Source: JBOGUF01 sp050696075 (GTDB taxonomy: Bacteria; Chloroflexota; Chloroflexia; Thermomicrobiales; UBA6265). Taken from it: a stretch of 21,950 nucleotides of DNA. The stretch covers positions 1 to 21,950 of the forward strand of contig JBOGUF010000032.1 of the NCBI GenBank assembly GCA_050696075.1, given 5' to 3'. This document shows positions 7,304 to 16,059 of the stretch, piece by piece (position 1 is the first letter of the stretch; each line of letters opens with the position of its first letter). Below the pieces are notes generated by a model. That model had not been told where the DNA came from, made no database searches, and saw only the letters and a program-made list of their open reading frames with translations. A program made the translations under genes and the position numbers.

Positions 7304-8524
7304 GTGCCTGGAACTCCCACTCTTTCCGAATCCGACGCGCGCCGCGTGCTCGACGCCATCAACGAGCAAGAGGTCGTCGATTTTCTGCGTCGTCTCATCC
7401 AGACGCCGACCGTCAATCCGCCGGGCGACGTGCGGGAGGCGGTTCAACTTAGTGTGCAGCCCCTCTCCGAGGCGGGTTTCGAGGTTCGGACCATTGCGCT
7501 CGACGAAACGAAGCCGAATCTGATCGCGCGATTCGGGCAGGGCCGTCCGGTCCTCTGTTTCAACGCCCATCTTGACGTTGTGCCGATCGGTGAGTTGCGT
7601 GCCTGGACTCACGCTCCGTTCGCTGCCGATGTCGAGGATGAGCGCATTTACGGCCGAGGCGCCGGCGACGATAAAGCGAGTGTGGCGGCACAGGTGATGG
7701 CCAGCGTGGCCCTCGCGCGCTCCGGCGTCGCGCTCGAAGGGACGTTGATTGTCAACGAGGTCGCCGACGAGGAAGTCGGCGGGCCCGCGGGGGCGGCTTT
7801 CGTCGTGAATGAGGGACACGTCCGACCCGACTTCGTCATCGTCGGCGAACAGACCTTGAATCGCATCTGTGTCGGCGAAAAAGGAGTGGCGGCGACGAGG
7901 GTGACCGTCTACGGCCGGGCGGCCCACGGCGCGTTGCCCTGGGAAGGCGCGAACGCAATCGAAGGCATGGCCGAGGTCGTATCCGCGCTCCGGTCCGAGC
8001 TCTGGCCGCGGCTCGAGTCCCGTACCCACCCTTTGTTCCACCACTCCTCGGCGTCGGTCAATATGGTCGCCGGCGGCGTGAAGGAGAACGTCGTGCCGGA
8101 CCGGTGCATGATCGCCATCGACCGCCGCCTGATTCCCGGAGAGAACCCGGATGACAGCCTGGCCGAGATTGCCGAGGTTGCCCAATGTGCAGTGGCGAGT
8201 ATGCCGGGAGTCTCGGTCGTCGTGGAGTTTTCGGGCGAGCGCCGGACAGCGACGATGAGCGACCCAGCATCGCCGCTGGTCCAGGCCATGTTGGCGGCCA
8301 ACCGCTATTTGGGGTTGAGCGAAGCACTCGCGGGATTCAGTATGGCGACCGATGGCCGATTCTTCGCGGCTGCCGGATACCCGACGATCATCTACGGTCC
8401 GGGTGATCCGACGCTGGCCCATGTTCCCGACGAATGGGTCGGCATCGACGAAGTCGTCCAGGCGACGCGAGCCTATGCCTTGGCCGCCTTGACGCTGATT
8501 GGACAGGGCGGCCAACGAAAGTGA
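7304..8524 (+). CDS. M20 family metallopeptidase (ArgE/DapE/CPG2-like)
   Basis: The 406-residue protein has the two-zinc site of M20 hydrolases: FNAHLDVVP (His89, Asp91), IYGRGAGDDKAS (Asp122, the bridging residue), VADEEVGG with the catalytic Glu156 and metal Glu157, and the C-terminal LAHVPDEWVGI His. The dimerisation domain begins around AAHGALPWEGANAIEGM and has SVNMVAGGVKENVVPDRC. Family members remove acyl groups from amino acids or split dipeptides (acetylornithine, succinyl-diaminopimelate, glutamate conjugates). No arginine or lysine gene lies nearby, so the substrate is open. The start is GTG at 7304 with GGAGGAG at 7295-7301. It ends 24 nt from the thrS stop in convergent orientation. 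Confidence 0.9.
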   Translation: MPGTPTLSESDARRVLDAINEQEVVDFLRRLIQTPTVNPPGDVREAVQLSVQPLSEAGFEVRTIALDETKPNLIARFGQGRPVLCFNAHLDVVPIGELRAWTHAPFAADVEDERIYGRGAGDDKASVAAQVMASVALARSGVALEGTLIVNEVADEEVGGPAGAAFVVNEGHVRPDFVIVGEQTLNRICVGEKGVAATRVTVYGRAAHGALPWEGANAIEGMAEVVSALRSELWPRLESRTHPLFHHSSASVNMVAGGVKENVVPDRCMIAIDRRLIPGENPDDSLAEIAEVAQCAVASMPGVSVVVEFSGERRTATMSDPASPLVQAMLAANRYLGLSEALAGFSMATDGRFFAAAGYPTIIYGPGDPTLAHVPDEWVGIDEVVQATRAYALAALTLIGQGGQRK

Positions 8525-8548
8525 CCCGATAAACGGTCATTGGTCGGT

Positions 8549-10366
<1,818 letters not shown>

Positions 10367-10399
10367 TTCGCACCTCCAGTACCCGCTCAAAGCAATCAC

Positions 10400-10673
10400 A
10401 AACGACAGCGGCCCGGCGTCCACTCAGGGACGCCGGGCCGGCGTGGTTCCACCCAGATTCCGATCGACCCGCATCGGCGGGTGCGATCGCTCGTTGGCGC
10501 CGGTATCGGTGGCGGCCGGGCTAGGATACTGACGCTGGCGCGTTCTCCCGCCTGCTCCCAGGTGGTCTTCCCCGATCCTGATCGCCGCCGCCCTCGCACC
10601 AATTGGGCGGCCTCGCTGACGGCTACGGATCGGCTAATCGTCCTGATCATCGCACGACAGTTCTTCGATTGTT
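10400..10673 (-). promoter_or_regulatory. T-box riboswitch (threonine specifier) in the thrS leader
   Basis: The minus-strand leader has the parts of a T-box. Stem I: UCAGG (10646-10642) pairs with CCUGG (10562-10558), CCGAUCC (10633-10627) with GGAUCGG (10578-10572), and an apical GCCGCCC (10611-10605) with GGGCGGC (10593-10587). Between the lower helices the 3' side of the loop is GGAAGACCA, holding the Thr codon ACC (10566-10564) followed by A, as expected of a specifier. The T-box core GGGUGGAACCACG is at about 10454-10442; its UGGA bulge would pair with a tRNA ending UCCA. An antiterminator can form: GGG with CCC and ACGCC with GGCGU around the UGGAACC bulge. It competes with the terminator at 10409-10440. 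Uncharged tRNA-Thr should thus switch thrS on. Confidence 0.9.
10409..10440 (-). terminator. T-box attenuator hairpin before thrS
   Basis: A perfect 13-bp GC-rich stem (CGGCCCGGCGUCC against GGACGCCGGGCCG) closes a 6-nt loop CUGAGU. The following bases are U-rich only in part (UGUCGUUUGUGAUU), so termination may lean on stem strength. The 5' arm is shared with the antiterminator. Confidence 0.8.
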
Positions 10674-10679
10674 GACGGT

Positions 10680-10708
10680 AGGATAGAAAGACGTTCGATT
10701 CCTGTCAA
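10680..10708 (-). promoter_or_regulatory. Promoter of thrS
   Basis: Minus-strand TTGACA (10708-10703), exact 17-bp spacer and TATCCT (10685-10680). The start near 10673 gives a leader of about 307 nt that holds the whole T-box. Confidence 0.75.
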
Positions 10709-10809
10709 ATCGTGAGGGTTGGCGGGAAGAAGATCGTGATTCGGGTCCGTTCGCCTCAGATGGTGAATTGAAATCGCCGTGCCGCAACGCGGATGGCGGC
10801 AAGCTCGCG

Positions 10810-10818
10810 TGCTATACT
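10810..10818 (+). promoter_or_regulatory. Extended -10 promoter for yebC-ruvC-tlyA-larB
   Basis: TGCTATACT: an extended -10 (TGn) joined to TATACT at 10813-10818, with no convincing -35. The start near 10825 leaves a 35-nt leader to yebC. The region 10709-10809, between this and the thrS promoter, shows nothing else. Confidence 0.5.
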
Positions 10819-10859
10819 CAGATATTGCGGATTCATCAGGGTTTTGGGAGCAGAGAGCC

Positions 10860-11606
10860 ATGTCTGGACACTCGAAGTGGTCGACCATCAAACGCCAGAA
10901 GGGCGCAAACGACGCCAAACGCGGGCAGATCTTCACCAAGCTCGCCAGAGAGATTACCGTCGCTGCCCGAAGCGGTCTGCCCGACCCTGACCATAACGTG
11001 CGCCTGCGCCTCGCCGTGCAAAAGGCACGGACGGAAAATATGCCCAAAGACAACATCGACCGCGCGATCGAGCGCGCGACCGGCGGCTCCGGCAGCGACA
11101 ATTATGAGGAGATCCTCTACGAGGGGTACGGGCCCGGCGGCATCGCGCTCATGATTCAGGCGATGAGTGACAACCGTAACCGCACTGTGAGCGAGGTGCG
11201 ATCAGTTCTGACGCGCGCGGGTGGAACGCTCGGTGAGAACGGGAGCGTGGCCTGGATGTTCGACCACGTTGGGCAAATCGTGGTCGATCCCGGCCAGATT
11301 GATCCCGAGGATGTTGGACTGATCGCCATCGACGCCGGCGCCGCGGACGTGCAGGTTGAGGACGGGCAAGTTGAAATCTTCACCGAGGTGCAAGATCTCC
11401 ACAAGGTACAAGAAGCGATCACAGAGGCGGGAATCGCGGTGGCGTCGTCCGAACTGATGATGCGACCGAAGACGCTAATGACGCCAGAGTCGGACGTGGC
11501 GAACAAGACGATCCGCCTGATGGAGCGCCTCGAAGACCTCGACGACGTGCAGCAGGTCTACACGAATCTGGACGTCACCGACGACGTGCTGGCGCACGTC
11601 GGATGA
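10860..11606 (+). CDS. yebC: YebC/PmpR family protein (probable translational activator)
   Basis: The 248-residue protein matches YebC along its length: the invariant start MSGHSKWSTIKRQKGANDAKRGQIFTKLAREITVAA, then NMPKDNIDRAIERATGG, YEEILYEGYGPGGIALMI, NRNRTVSEVRSVL and GSVAWMFDHVGQI, ending in the third domain with MRPKTLM and MERLEDLDDVQQVYTNLD. YebC proteins were long called transcription regulators; recent work links them to relieving ribosome stalling at proline-rich stretches, while some paralogues bind DNA. The start at 10860 is the conserved MSGHSKW, with GGGAG about 9 nt upstream; the upstream open reading to 10779 crosses the promoter. It heads an operon with ruvC, 19 nt downstream, a pairing common in bacteria. 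Confidence 0.97.
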   Translation: MSGHSKWSTIKRQKGANDAKRGQIFTKLAREITVAARSGLPDPDHNVRLRLAVQKARTENMPKDNIDRAIERATGGSGSDNYEEILYEGYGPGGIALMIQAMSDNRNRTVSEVRSVLTRAGGTLGENGSVAWMFDHVGQIVVDPGQIDPEDVGLIAIDAGAADVQVEDGQVEIFTEVQDLHKVQEAITEAGIAVASSELMMRPKTLMTPESDVANKTIRLMERLEDLDDVQQVYTNLDVTDDVLAHVG

Positions 11607-11625
11607 ACGTCATGAACCAGGCGGG

Positions 11626-12135
11626 GTGGTGATTACCCTCGGCATCGACCCCGGTACGGCTTTGCTCGGATTCGGCGTCGTCGAGGCGGGCGATGACCCA
11701 ACGGTTATCGAGTTCGGCGTCGTCGAGACGAGGCCAGACCAGGCGATGCCTGAGCGTCTGGTCAGCCTATTCGATCACGTCACCGACCTGCTTGATCGGC
11801 ACCAGCCAGACGTCGTCGCCATCGAGCAGCTTTTCTTTGCGCGCAACGTGACGACCGCAATAGCGGTTGGTCAGGCGCGCGGGGTCGTCCTCCTGGCGGC
11901 CGCGAAGGCAGGTGTTCCGGTGGTGGAATACAGCCCGTCGGAGGTCAAGCACGCGGTCGTCGGCTATGGGAAAGCCGATAAAGCGCAGATGCAGGAAATG
12001 GTGCGTATCATTCTTGGCCTCGCTGAGCCTCCGAGACCAGACGACGCGGCGGACGCCCTGGCGGTCGCGCTCTGCCATGTCCATCGTTCCGCCTTTGAAG
12101 CGACGACGGCCGGCGCGGCGAGCGACTGGTCGTGA
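11626..12135 (+). CDS. ruvC: Holliday junction resolvase RuvC
   Basis: The 169-residue nuclease shows all four acidic catalytic residues: Asp8 in LGIDPGT, Glu67 in VAIEQLFF, and Asp140 and Asp143 in PDDAADALAVALCH. The DNA-binding region is seen as FARNVTTAIAVGQARGVVLLAA and YSPSEVKHAVVGYGKADKAQMQEMV. RuvC cuts four-way recombination junctions, normally with the RuvAB branch-migration motor. Start is GTG at 11626, or the adjacent GTG at 11629; the ribosome site is a weak GGCGGGG. ruvA and ruvB do not follow as they often do; instead tlyA overlaps its stop as GTGA. A duplex-specific resolvase of the usual size (about 160-175 residues) is present and looks intact. Confidence 0.95.
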   Translation: MVITLGIDPGTALLGFGVVEAGDDPTVIEFGVVETRPDQAMPERLVSLFDHVTDLLDRHQPDVVAIEQLFFARNVTTAIAVGQARGVVLLAAAKAGVPVVEYSPSEVKHAVVGYGKADKAQMQEMVRIILGLAEPPRPDDAADALAVALCHVHRSAFEATTAGAASDWS

Positions 12136-12932
12136 TCCAGGCGAGCGGGCGACTACGGTTGGACCTCGCGCTGGTTGAGCGTGGGCTGGCCGAAACGCGC
12201 TCCCGGGCGCGGGCGCTGATCATGGCGGGTGACGTTCTAGTCGATGGGCAGGCGGTGCGTCAGGCCGGCGCACCAGTGTCGGCAGCGGACCGCGTGGAGT
12301 TGCGGGGCAAACCACGCTTTGTCAGCCGCGGCGGGGAGAAGCTCGCCCATGCCCTTGCCGTATTCCGTATCGACGTTGGCGGGCGCGTCTGCGCCGACCT
12401 CGGCGCGAGTACCGGGGGCTTCACCGACTGCTTGCTCCAGGCAGGAGGGCGACGGGTTTACGCGGTCGACGTCGGCTACGGGCAATTGGATGACCGACTT
12501 CGCACCGACGAGCGCGTCATCGCGCTGGACCGCACGAATGCACGGTATCTTGAATCGCTGCCCGAGAACGTGAACTGCGTTGCCATTGACGTGTCGTTCA
12601 TTTCGCTGGCGTTGATCTTCCCGGCGGTTGTGCGCATCCTTGACAAGGACGGCGACTGCGTGCCGTTGATCAAGCCGCAATTCGAGGCCGGGCGCGCTGA
12701 CGTCGGAAAGGGTGGTGTCGTACGGTCGGCCGAAGTGCATCGAAAGGTGTTGAGCAACGTGATCGACGCCGCGGCGGAAGCGGGCTTTGGCATACAGAAT
12801 CTGACACGGTCGCCGCTGCTCGGTCCGAAAGGTAACGTTGAGTTTCTGGCGCATTTGAAACGCGGTGACGGCGTTGCCGACGTCGAAGGGTTGATCGCGA
12901 CAGTGACGCCATCGGAGGGAGCAGGGGCGTGA
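12132..12932 (+). CDS. tlyA: TlyA family rRNA methyltransferase (S4 plus FtsJ-like domains)
   Basis: The 266-residue protein has an N-terminal S4 RNA-binding domain (about 8-60: LRLDLALVERGLAETRSRARALIMAGDVLVDG) and a Rossmann methyltransferase domain with the S-adenosylmethionine motif CADLGASTGGFTDCLLQ and VYAVDVGYGQL. A catalytic Lys-Asp-Lys-Glu set is suggested by FVSRGGEKL, the AIDVSFISL Asp, VPLIKPQFEAG and the C-terminal Glu of GNVEFLAHL. TlyA proteins 2'-O-methylate cytidines in 16S and 23S rRNA and affect capreomycin sensitivity in mycobacteria; the older name 'hemolysin A' is misleading. Start GTG 12132 overlaps the ruvC stop and the larB GTG overlaps its stop, so the three are translationally coupled. 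Confidence 0.93.
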   Translation: MIQASGRLRLDLALVERGLAETRSRARALIMAGDVLVDGQAVRQAGAPVSAADRVELRGKPRFVSRGGEKLAHALAVFRIDVGGRVCADLGASTGGFTDCLLQAGGRRVYAVDVGYGQLDDRLRTDERVIALDRTNARYLESLPENVNCVAIDVSFISLALIFPAVVRILDKDGDCVPLIKPQFEAGRADVGKGGVVRSAEVHRKVLSNVIDAAAEAGFGIQNLTRSPLLGPKGNVEFLAHLKRGDGVADVEGLIATVTPSEGAGA

Positions 12933-13678
12933 CGCAACGGCGGCCGTTCGACGATGTGCGGGCGGCACTTCACGACATATCCCAAGAAATTGGCGACGAC
13001 GGAGTTCGCGTCGACGTATCTCGCCAGGCGCGCACCGGCATCCCGGAGATTGTCTACGCCGCAAGCAAGTCCCCAGAGGCCGTCCTATTGAGCTTGCGCC
13101 GATTGGTCTCGGTTAACGGTCGAGCAATTGCGTCGCGTTGTTCGGACGAATTGGCTGTTCAGATTGCGGATGAACTGGACTCGGCGTTTGAGGTCGTCCG
13201 GCATGGCGACGCGCGGGCGGTTGTCGTCGCCCAGCCAGGTACGGCGCCCCCGAGTCACGGTGGACGGATCGGCATCATGACCGCGGGCACATCGGACGGT
13301 GCGATCGCGGCCGAGGCAGCCGTGGTCGCGCGGGAACTGGGCGCCGAGGTCTTTGAAGTCAGCGACGTCGGGGTCGCCGGTCTCCACCGGCTCGTACGCC
13401 CGCTCGAACGCCTGATCGAAGAAGACGTCGACGTGCTGATTGTCGCGGCCGGGATGGACGGGGCGCTGGCGTCGGTCGTGGCGGGCCTGGCGCCTGTTCC
13501 GGTGATCGGCTTGCCGACGTCGGTTGGGTACGGACACGGCGGGCAGGGCTTGGCCGCCCTCCTGTCGATGCTGCAATCGTGCGCGCCAGGGCTAGTTGTC
13601 GTCAACATCGACAACGGCGTGGGCGCCGGCGCCACGGCAGCCCTGATCGCCAACCGAACCGCTGCCTATCGTCGGTAA
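12929..13678 (+). CDS. larB: LarB: nickel-pincer cofactor biosynthesis carboxylase/hydrolase
   Basis: The 249-residue protein matches LarB, a PurE-like enzyme. The N-terminal part has TGIPEIVYAASKSPEAV (36-52); the PurE-like core has GRIGIMTAGTSDGAIAAEAAVVARELGAEV and IVAAGMDGALASVVAGLAPVPVIGLPTSVGYGHGGQGLAALLSMLQSC, ending VVVNIDNGVGAGATAAL. LarB is known to carboxylate the pyridine ring of nicotinic acid adenine dinucleotide and release AMP, the first step toward the nickel-pincer cofactor of lactate racemase and relatives; Cys218 sits where a conserved Cys forms the substrate adduct. GTG at 12929 overlaps the tlyA stop. No larA, larC or larE lies in the window, which is unusual. Its 3' end overlaps the convergent meaB by 13 bp. 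Confidence 0.9.
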   Translation: MTQRRPFDDVRAALHDISQEIGDDGVRVDVSRQARTGIPEIVYAASKSPEAVLLSLRRLVSVNGRAIASRCSDELAVQIADELDSAFEVVRHGDARAVVVAQPGTAPPSHGGRIGIMTAGTSDGAIAAEAAVVARELGAEVFEVSDVGVAGLHRLVRPLERLIEEDVDVLIVAAGMDGALASVVAGLAPVPVIGLPTSVGYGHGGQGLAALLSMLQSCAPGLVVVNIDNGVGAGATAALIANRTAAYRR

Positions 13679-14634
13679 TCTCCCTCGGTCCGATTCGCGG
13701 AACGTTCAAGGATGCGATGTGCAGCCGTCGCGGGCGACACTTCGCGTCGCGCAACTTGCTCAATCAGGCGAGTGTCAGCACTTCCGCCGGCGTTCTGCTG
13801 GGCGAGCGTTCGGATGATCTGGCGGCGAAGCAGTGCCTCGACTTCTGCTTTCGCGATCCTTTCCTCTCGCTTCTGCCAAGCGCCGGTGCCTGCCAGGTGC
13901 CGTCGGTGATCGTCGATGGCGTTGACCACATCCGCGATGCCGTCGCCGGTCGTCGCGCTGGTCTTCAGAATTGGCGGCGTCCATCCAGTCTGATGTTGCC
14001 GCGCCAACGGCCCGGCAAGGGCGCGGAGTTCCCTGGCGATGTCGTTTGACCCTGGACGGTCGGCCTTGTTGACAACGTAGATGTCCGCAACCTCGAGGAC
14101 ACCTGCCTTGATGGCTTGGATGCCGTCCCCGAGTCCGGGAACCTGGAGCAAGACCACTGTATGGACGTGATTGGCGACGTCGATCTCTTCCTGTCCCACG
14201 CCGACCGTTTCGACCACCACCAGATCGAACCCGGCCGCATCGAAGAGATGGGTCATGCTCGCGGTGGCCGGCGCCAGGCCACCATGGCGACCGCGTGACG
14301 CCATGCTGCGGATGAAGACACCCGTATCCGCCCAGGAATCGAGCATCCTGATCCGGTCGCCCAACGCTGCCCCGCCAGAGAGCGAGCTGGTGGGGTCAAT
14401 TGCAACGACTCCCACGGTTCGGTCGGACTCTCGCACTTCCTTGATCAGGACGCTGACGAGGGTGCTCTTGCCGGCGCCGGGGGCGCCGGTGACGCCGACG
14501 ACATGAGCGCGACCGGTGCGCGGATAGAGGGTCGAAAGTGCCTCGCGGCCCACCTCGGAGTCGTTCTCGACGTGCGTCGCTAGGCGGGCCAGGGCGGGAA
14601 GATCACCCGCGAGCAGGCGGTCGACAAGTCCCAT
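13666..14634 (-). CDS. meaB: MeaB/ArgK family GTPase chaperone of B12-dependent acyl-CoA mutase
   Basis: The 322-residue G protein has Walker A GAPGAGKST (50-58), the switch I DPTSSLSGGAALGDRIRM, the G3-like VVVETVGVGQEE (140-150) and the G4 motif NKAD (189-192), in the MeaB order. MeaB proteins gate loading of adenosylcobalamin onto methylmalonyl-CoA mutase and protect it from inactivation; the old ArgK kinase label is wrong. The start ATG at 14634 directly follows the stop of the B12-binding subunit (TAGATG), so the two are co-translated. The C-terminal helical tail (RIAKAEVEALLRRQIIRTLAQQ...) is the dimerisation arm. The gene ends inside larB's last codons. Confidence 0.94.
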   Translation of the reverse strand: MGLVDRLLAGDLPALARLATHVENDSEVGREALSTLYPRTGRAHVVGVTGAPGAGKSTLVSVLIKEVRESDRTVGVVAIDPTSSLSGGAALGDRIRMLDSWADTGVFIRSMASRGRHGGLAPATASMTHLFDAAGFDLVVVETVGVGQEEIDVANHVHTVVLLQVPGLGDGIQAIKAGVLEVADIYVVNKADRPGSNDIARELRALAGPLARQHQTGWTPPILKTSATTGDGIADVVNAIDDHRRHLAGTGAWQKREERIAKAEVEALLRRQIIRTLAQQNAGGSADTRLIEQVARREVSPATAAHRILERSANRTEGDYRR

Positions 14635-15069
14635 CTAGGCGCGGTCGACCCGCCGTGGAGCGTGCTCGCGAATGAAGCCGATCATCTCGTTGAGCGACGT
14701 CCCCGGTCCGAAGACGGCGGCCACGCCGAGCTTCTCTACTGGTTCGACATCTTCGTCGGGAATGGTGCCGCCGGCAACTACCAGCACATCGTCGAGCCCT
14801 CGCTCCCGCAGCGCGTCCATGATGCGCGGGAAGAGCGAGAGGTGCGCTCCCGACAAGATGCTGAGCCCGACGACGTCGACGTCTTCCTGCATCGCCGCGG
14901 TGGCGATCATCTCGGGCGTCTGGAACAGGCCGGTGTAAATCACCTCGAACCCGGCGTCGCGCAGCGCCCGCACCAAGACCTTCGCGCCTCGATCGTGACC
15001 GTCGAGTCCGGGCTTCGCGATCAGGACGCGAAGCGGGCGTTGGTTCGCGGAGGGCGATCGCTCGCTCAT
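14635..15069 (-). CDS. B12-binding subunit of methylmalonyl-CoA-type mutase
   Basis: The 144-residue protein is a free-standing cobalamin-binding domain: RVLIAKPGLDGHDRGAKV with the DxHxxG motif (His25, lower axial ligand of cobalt), then VIYTGLFQTPEMIATAA, VDVVGLSILSGAHLSLFP and VVAGGTIPDEDVEPVEKLGVAAVFGPGT. The size fits the small subunit of two-part mutases: archaeal-type methylmalonyl-CoA mutase, isobutyryl-CoA mutase or 2-hydroxyisobutyryl-CoA mutase. It needs a large substrate-binding subunit, which is not in the window. Its ATG overlaps the stop of the upstream hydroxyacyl-CoA dehydrogenase (ATGA), and meaB follows with no gap. The dehydrogenase linkage keeps the 3-hydroxybutyryl-CoA route open; methylmalonyl-CoA remains the default assignment. 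Confidence 0.92.
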   Translation of the reverse strand: MSERSPSANQRPLRVLIAKPGLDGHDRGAKVLVRALRDAGFEVIYTGLFQTPEMIATAAMQEDVDVVGLSILSGAHLSLFPRIMDALRERGLDDVLVVAGGTIPDEDVEPVEKLGVAAVFGPGTSLNEMIGFIREHAPRRVDRA

Positions 15070-15986
15070 CGGCTTCCGCTTTCCGTGGCGCCGTGGAGGT
15101 AAAAGCCTTCACCGGACTTGCGACCGAGATTGCCCGCCGCTACCAACTTTCGCAGCAGGGGAGCCGGCCGGTACTTGTCATCGCCGAGGTCGCGGTGGAG
15201 CACGGTCATGATGTCGAGGCAGACGTCGAGCCCGATCAGGTCGGCCAACGCGAGTGGGCCCATCGGGTGCGCCATACCCAGCTTCATCACGTCGTCGATA
15301 GCCTCCCGTGTGGCGACGCCTTCGGCTAAACAGAAAATCGCCTCGTTGATCATCGGCATCAAGACGCGATTCGAGACGAATCCGGGGTAGTCGTTGACGA
15401 CGACCGGCGTCTTCCCAACCGCTTCCGCCACGTCCCGGACGCGCGCCACCGTGTCGTCCGACGTTTGCAATCCGCGCACGACCTCGACGAGTGGCATCGC
15501 CGGAACCGGGTTGAAAAAGTGCATGCCGATGACCAGTCCGGGGCGCGTGGTCGCGGCCGCAAGTCGGGTGATGGAAATCGACGAGGTGTTACTGGCGAGG
15601 ATCGCGTCGCGCCGGAGTTTCGATCCCAGTTCGGCGAAGAGGCTGAGCTTTGCCTCGAGAATCTCCGGAATCGCCTCGATGAAGAGATCGGCCTCAAACG
15701 CGGCTTCAACGTTCGTGTCAAACGCCAAGTTCGAACGCGCGTCGTTGATAGCGGCCTCGTCGACCTTGCCGCGTTCAAGAGCACGCGACCAATTGCGTTC
15801 AATCGACTGCTGGGCCTGCTCCATGACTGTCAGGCTCTGATCGATGACCCGCACCACAAACCCAGCCTGGGCGAAGACCTGGGCGATGCCGCGTCCCATG
15901 GTACCCGCACCGACGACAGCGACAAGGCCGACTGGTGCATCTTGCAGGGGCGAGGGCCGAGCAATGGTCACGTTGGTCTTTCCCAC
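15066..15986 (-). CDS. hbd: 3-hydroxyacyl-CoA (3-hydroxybutyryl-CoA) dehydrogenase
   Basis: The 306-residue enzyme has the NAD-binding GAGTMGRGIAQVFAQAG, then DLFIEAIPEILEAK, ASNTSSISITRLA, the catalytic His in IGMHFFNPVPAMPLVEVVRG, and the C-terminal domain with VNDYPGFVSNRVLMPMINEAIFCLAEGVA and KLGMAHPMGPLALADLIGLD. It interconverts (S)-3-hydroxyacyl-CoA and 3-oxoacyl-CoA in butyrate or fatty-acid metabolism. The start was set at the GTG at 15986, which has AAGGA (15997-15993) 6 nt upstream; the frame is open to a TTG at 16019, but that would leave only about 5 nt after the likely promoter start. The stop overlaps the mutase subunit start. Length is a little over the usual 282-290 owing to a short N-terminal tail. 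Confidence 0.9.
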   Translation of the reverse strand: MGKTNVTIARPSPLQDAPVGLVAVVGAGTMGRGIAQVFAQAGFVVRVIDQSLTVMEQAQQSIERNWSRALERGKVDEAAINDARSNLAFDTNVEAAFEADLFIEAIPEILEAKLSLFAELGSKLRRDAILASNTSSISITRLAAATTRPGLVIGMHFFNPVPAMPLVEVVRGLQTSDDTVARVRDVAEAVGKTPVVVNDYPGFVSNRVLMPMINEAIFCLAEGVATREAIDDVMKLGMAHPMGPLALADLIGLDVCLDIMTVLHRDLGDDKYRPAPLLRKLVAAGNLGRKSGEGFYLHGATESGSR

Positions 15987-15992
15987 GGGCTG

Positions 15993-15997
15993 TCCTT
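15993..15997 (-). promoter_or_regulatory. Ribosome binding site deciding the hbd GTG start
   Basis: AAGGA on the minus strand, 6 nt before the GTG at 15986. It favours that codon over the TTG at 16019. Confidence 0.5.
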
Positions 15998-16030
15998 GGT
16001 GTTGAAGAACGATCAGCAATCGCGAGATCG

Positions 16031-16059
16031 ATTATAGGGCGGTGTTTGGACAGTCACAA
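16031..16059 (-). promoter_or_regulatory. Promoter of the hbd/B12 mutase subunit/meaB operon
   Basis: Minus-strand TTGTGA (16059-16054), 17-bp spacer and a perfect TATAAT (16036-16031). The -35 lies over the stop codon of pth (TGA at 16056-16054), so the operon starts at the very end of pth. Expected transcription start is near 16024. Confidence 0.68.

Noticed and set aside
6962..8515. A 517-codon open frame on the minus strand
   Set aside because: It is antisense to the M20 peptidase gene and to the PfpI-like start, has no recognisable domain, and arises from GC-rich codon bias. The plus-strand gene has all catalytic motifs.
8525..8548. Possible terminator between the convergent M20 peptidase and thrS genes
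   Set aside because: The 24 bases have no stem of more than a few pairs and no U-run.
10709..10809. Search for a tRNA or small RNA gene between the thrS and yebC promoters
   Set aside because: No cloverleaf, T-arm consensus or terminator could be seen.
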